Assembly: GCF_001559865.1 (NCBI RefSeq)
Contig: NZ_LOHE01000035.1
Span: 1 to 64,000 of the forward strand
Reading direction: 5' to 3'
DNA length: 64,000 nucleotides
From: Abyssisolibacter fermentans
Lineage (GTDB): Bacteria > Bacillota > Clostridia > Tissierellales > MCWD3
In this document: piece by piece, positions 61,241 to 64,000 of the stretch
Numbering within the stretch: the first letter of the stretch is position 1
How the letters are laid out: each line of letters starts with the position of its first letter
Position numbers and translations under genes: made by a program
Notes under the pieces: generated by a model
Told to the model about the DNA's origin: nothing
Database searches by the model: none
The model's input: only the letters and a program-made list of their open reading frames with translations

Positions 61241-62662
61241 TTAAAACCTAAAATAAAGAAATGGATTGTATGTTGCATCAACTAAATAAGCAGTAGAAAT
61301 AAATAATATTCCAAAACAAATAAATGGAATTACAATATTTTCATAAAACACTTTATGTTTTTCTGATAAATTTTCAAGCAATTTGGTATGCACATTTTTT
61401 ATTGCAGGTGTTGAGCAAATGACTAATGCAATTATTAATATACTATAATTGCATAAATAATATAGAAATTGAGTATCAAATAAATTTGCATTATTTAAAT
61501 TAAGCATAACTTTTAAATAACTTAAACCTGTTGATAAATCATCAAAGACAAATAACACCCAGCTTAAAAGCAATACGAAAATGACGTAAGTATGTCTAAT
61601 AGGTCTATATAAATTATTTAATAGTCTTAATAAAAATGCTTTTTCAATAGCTATAATAAATCCGAAATATAATCCCCAAAACACAAAATTCCAGCTAGCT
61701 CCATGCCAAAGACCTGTTAGAAACCATACTAAGAATAAATTAATATACATTTTAGTTTTTCCTACTTTGTTACCTCCAAGAGGTATATATACATAATCTT
61801 TAAACCAAGTACCAAGTGACATGTGCCATCTACGCCAGAATTCAGTAATACTTTGAGATATATAAGGATAATTAAAGTTTTCAAGGAAATCAAACCCAAA
61901 CATCTTTCCAAGCCCTATAGCCATATCTGAATATCCGCTAAAGTCAAAATAGATTTGAAAAGAAAAAGCGATTACTCCCAGCCATGAAGTTAAAACAGTT
62001 AAGTCGTTAATACTCGTGTTTTGTATTTGACTCCATAGTAATCCTATATTATTAGCAAGTAGTACTTTCTTTCCTAAACCAAATATAAATCTTTTTATAC
62101 CCACAGCAAATCTATCAATAGTTTCTTTTCTGTTATTTATTTGCTTTGCAACAGTTTGGTAACGCACAATAGGACCTGCAATTAATTGTGGAAATAAAGT
62201 CACATATGTTGCCAAAGATATTGGATTTTTCTGCACCGGTGCTTCTTTTCGATATACATCTATAGTGTAAGACATAGTTTGAAACGTGTAAAATGAAATT
62301 CCAATCGGTAGTGGTAAATTTGGTGCTGTAAAGTTTGTACCAATCAAGTGATTGATGTTATCTATAAAAAAACTACCATATTTAAAAAATGACAATAAGC
62401 TTAAATTTATAATAACTGAGGATAAAACAACTAATTTTGCTTTTCTATCATTATTTCGAAATTTATCTATTAATAAACCATGTATATAATCAACAACTGA
62501 CGAAAAAAGCATTAAGAATATATAAATTGGTTCACCCCAAGCATAGAAAATTAAACTAGCTATTAGTAGAACTATATTTTTCATTTTCTTAGGTGATAAA
62601 AAATAAATCAATAGTACGATTGGTAGAAAAATAAATAAAAAAACCAGGCTGCTAAATACCAT
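61241..62662 (-). CDS. MBOAT-family O-acyltransferase (AlgI/DltB-like)
   Basis: A 473-residue protein with about 11 membrane segments. Hallmarks: LPLPIGISFYTFQTMSYTID, FPQLIAGPIVRYQ, FDFSGYSDMAIGLGKMFGF, FWRRWHMSLGTWFKDYVYIP and the catalytic His in LTGLWHGASWNFVFWG. It moves acyl groups across the membrane for transfer to polysaccharide by the DHHW protein encoded next. No biosynthesis genes for a polymer are in the window, so the acceptor is unknown. Confidence 0.9.
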   Translation of the reverse strand: MVFSSLVFLFIFLPIVLLIYFLSPKKMKNIVLLIASLIFYAWGEPIYIFLMLFSSVVDYIHGLLIDKFRNNDRKAKLVVLSSVIINLSLLSFFKYGSFFIDNINHLIGTNFTAPNLPLPIGISFYTFQTMSYTIDVYRKEAPVQKNPISLATYVTLFPQLIAGPIVRYQTVAKQINNRKETIDRFAVGIKRFIFGLGKKVLLANNIGLLWSQIQNTSINDLTVLTSWLGVIAFSFQIYFDFSGYSDMAIGLGKMFGFDFLENFNYPYISQSITEFWRRWHMSLGTWFKDYVYIPLGGNKVGKTKMYINLFLVWFLTGLWHGASWNFVFWGLYFGFIIAIEKAFLLRLLNNLYRPIRHTYVIFVLLLSWVLFVFDDLSTGLSYLKVMLNLNNANLFDTQFLYYLCNYSILIIALVICSTPAIKNVHTKLLENLSEKHKVFYENIVIPFICFGILFISTAYLVDATYNPFLYFRF

Positions 62663-63057
62663 GAAATACCTCTCTTTTATTTTAACTCTGATTATTCATA
62701 TAACTCCCGATAATATGCTGTAGAGTTCTGAATTATAAGATTTCAGTGAATTCAAAGGCATACCGAGTTGGTATGTCGAGAATTTAATGGACATCTTCTA
62801 ATCAGAATATATTTAAAAATGAATCTCCTAATCTTCTCTACTATGAAACTCACTACTCATTTCATTCCTAGGAGTAAGTGATTCACAAGAAATCATAGAT
62901 TTCTGTTCTCTACTCAGGAGTAAGCGATTCACATAAAATCATAGATTTTAGTTCTCTGCTCATAATTTTTATGAATATTCTGAGTTTAGTAATATTAATA
63001 ATAACTATATACTAATTTTTGAAAATATAAAAGGCACTATTTGTGCCTTTTATTTAA
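62663..63057. repeat. Spacer with dispersed repeat copy B and two hairpins
   Basis: Bases 62844-62962 contain ACTCACTACTCATTTCATTC, CTAGGAGTAAGTGATTCAC, a second GGAGTAAGCGATTCAC and two AAATCATAGATTT-type palindromes. The first 70 bases match the insertion in the Rhs fragment at 6433-6505. GCATACC/GGTATGTC forms a hairpin at about 62758-62779. A hairpin AAAAGGCAC/GTGCCTTTT at 63029-63051 is the terminator of the next minus-strand gene. Confidence 0.6.
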
Positions 63058-63558
63058 TTATTTAGATGTATTAAAAGAATTGTCAAAAGCTTGTTCAATT
63101 TTATCTGCATCTTGTGAAATGATTAGTATAATATAGTTACCAGTTTCTTTTAAAACATGATTTTTAGCTATTTCAGCATTCTTTGGTACATAATTTTCAA
63201 ATGCTTTTATCTGATTCTCAACATAATTTTCTAGTGACGTTTTTAACTCTGGAAGGTTAGAACTATCTTTTGCTTTTAGCAATATAACGCTATCTACTTG
63301 TAGATTTATCATAGGGAATTTCATAATACCCTCTTCAATAGCTTCTAAATTTATACCTAAAGATTCGATTGTTTGTTTCTCAAAATCATTTAAATCAGAC
63401 TTTTTGAAATCTAATTCCACAAGTCCTGAAACAACTTCACTTTCATTTTCAATATTTACCATTATATCTTTTACTGCAACATTTGGCAGTTCTTTGCTAC
63501 ATCCTACAAATGTAAAAAGTGTTGTAATCACGATAACTAAACTTAATATTTTTTTCAT
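63058..63558 (-). CDS. DUF4358 lipoprotein
   Basis: A 166-residue lipoprotein with lipobox TFVGC (Cys about residue 20). The mature part follows the DUF4358 pattern: VKDIMVNIENE near the start, LQVDSVILLKAKDSSNLPEL, and YIILIISQDADKIEQAF at the end. Function unknown. It is downstream of a second DUF4358 gene, with 24 bases between stop and start. Confidence 0.8.
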   Translation of the reverse strand: MKKILSLVIVITTLFTFVGCSKELPNVAVKDIMVNIENESEVVSGLVELDFKKSDLNDFEKQTIESLGINLEAIEEGIMKFPMINLQVDSVILLKAKDSSNLPELKTSLENYVENQIKAFENYVPKNAEIAKNHVLKETGNYIILIISQDADKIEQAFDNSFNTSK

Positions 63559-63582
63559 AATTAATCTCCTTATAGTCTTTTT

Positions 63583-64000
63583 TTATTTTAAAGTATTATT
63601 GAATACAGTTATAATATTTTCAGGGTTGTCATAAGTAATATACACTAAATAATTACCTTCAACTTTGATAATATTGTTTTTAACTTTTTCATATTGATCA
63701 GGTAGGTAAGTTGACCAAATATTTTCTTGCTGTTTTTTAACTTCTTCAAGAGAAGCTTTCAAATTATCAATGCTAGATTCATCTTTTGCTTTCAAAACTA
63801 TTATTAAGTCTGATTTAACATTCATCATTTGTTGTAATACGATACCACCTTCAAGGTCTTCCTTATTAAACAATTTAGATATTGGATCTTGCCCCTCTGA
63901 AGTTAAATCAGTTTCCATGTACCTAGGTAAATCTCCATCTTTAAACATGTCCTCAGGAACTCCAGCTGCCTTCATATCTTTAATCATTTGTTCTTTAATA
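63583..64000 (-). CDS. DUF4358 protein (partial, 5' end outside window)
   Basis: The minus-strand frame remains open to the window edge (IKEQ before the ATG at 63987), so the true start is beyond base 64000. The C-terminal part resembles its neighbour: VKSDLIIVLKAKDESSIDNL, YLPDQYEKVKNNIIKVEGNY and YITYDNPENIITVFNN. It forms a tandem pair with the gene at 63058. Confidence 0.75.
   Translation of the reverse strand, partial: IKEQMIKDMKAAGVPEDMFKDGDLPRYMETDLTSEGQDPISKLFNKEDLEGGIVLQQMMNVKSDLIIVLKAKDESSIDNLKASLEEVKKQQENIWSTYLPDQYEKVKNNIIKVEGNYLVYITYDNPENIITVFNNTLK

Overview
The window is very AT-rich, has strong GGAGG-type ribosome binding sites, and carries Firmicutes-typical families: LPXTG adhesin with sortase, PTS operons, LytTR/DUF3021, PadR/DUF2812, YtrA-type GntR with an ABC exporter, DUF4358 lipoproteins. 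This fits a low-GC Gram-positive of the class Clostridia. No rRNA or tRNA gene was seen. All calls come from reading the sequence; no database search was possible.

Region 1 (1-10.4 kb) is the decayed 3' end of a polymorphic-toxin (Rhs/YD-repeat) locus. Toxin tips or tip fragments are followed by immunity genes (Imm8-like, HEAT-like, SUKH-like and unnamed ones). They are separated by five near-identical terminator hairpins and six copies of one YD-repeat coding segment. IS256- and IS3-type remnants, an Rhs core fragment and two cargo genes (a secreted propeller-like protein and a DUF2809 membrane protein) lie among them.

Region 2 (10.4-22.1 kb) is a mosaic: GNAT acetyltransferase, membrane-anchored MutS-like ATPase, secreted protein, rhomboid protease, double TerD protein, a three-gene vanW-vanG-vanXY-like operon without vanRS or vanT, and a secreted papain-fold cysteine protease followed by a chagasin-like inhibitor.

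Region 3 (22.2-32.6 kb) is a sugar-acid or lactone type PTS operon: MtlR-like regulator, EIIA, EIIB, EIIC, phosphotriesterase-family hydrolase, creatininase-family hydrolase, SIS protein, KDGP aldolase. It is flanked on one side by an intact Na+/amino-acid symporter gene and on the other by scrambled fragments of a second copy. The symporter leader holds a structured RNA and a terminator, probably a riboswitch or attenuator of a class I do not recognise.

Region 4 (32.9-47.5 kb) holds a reductive-dehalogenase-like Fe-S protein, a NUDIX hydrolase, a LytTR/DUF3021 pair, a divergent two-component system, and a surface module: a 2132-residue LPQTG adhesin facing a secreted transglutaminase-like protein and a sortase. 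A clear c-di-GMP-I (GEMM) riboswitch overlaps the translation start region of the transglutaminase-like gene, which ties the module to the motile/sessile switch.

Region 5 (47.9-54.6 kb) is a second PTS operon: GntR/UTRA regulator with palindromic operators, BtpA/SgcQ protein, amidohydrolase, mannose-family EIIA/B/C/D, second amidohydrolase, and a fructose-6-phosphate-aldolase-like enzyme. Region 6 (54.8-64 kb) has a toastrack lipoprotein, a YtrA/ABC operon, PadR/DUF2812, a cysteine-rich protein beside a broken gene, a DHHW/MBOAT acylation pair, and two DUF4358 lipoproteins, the last cut by the window edge.
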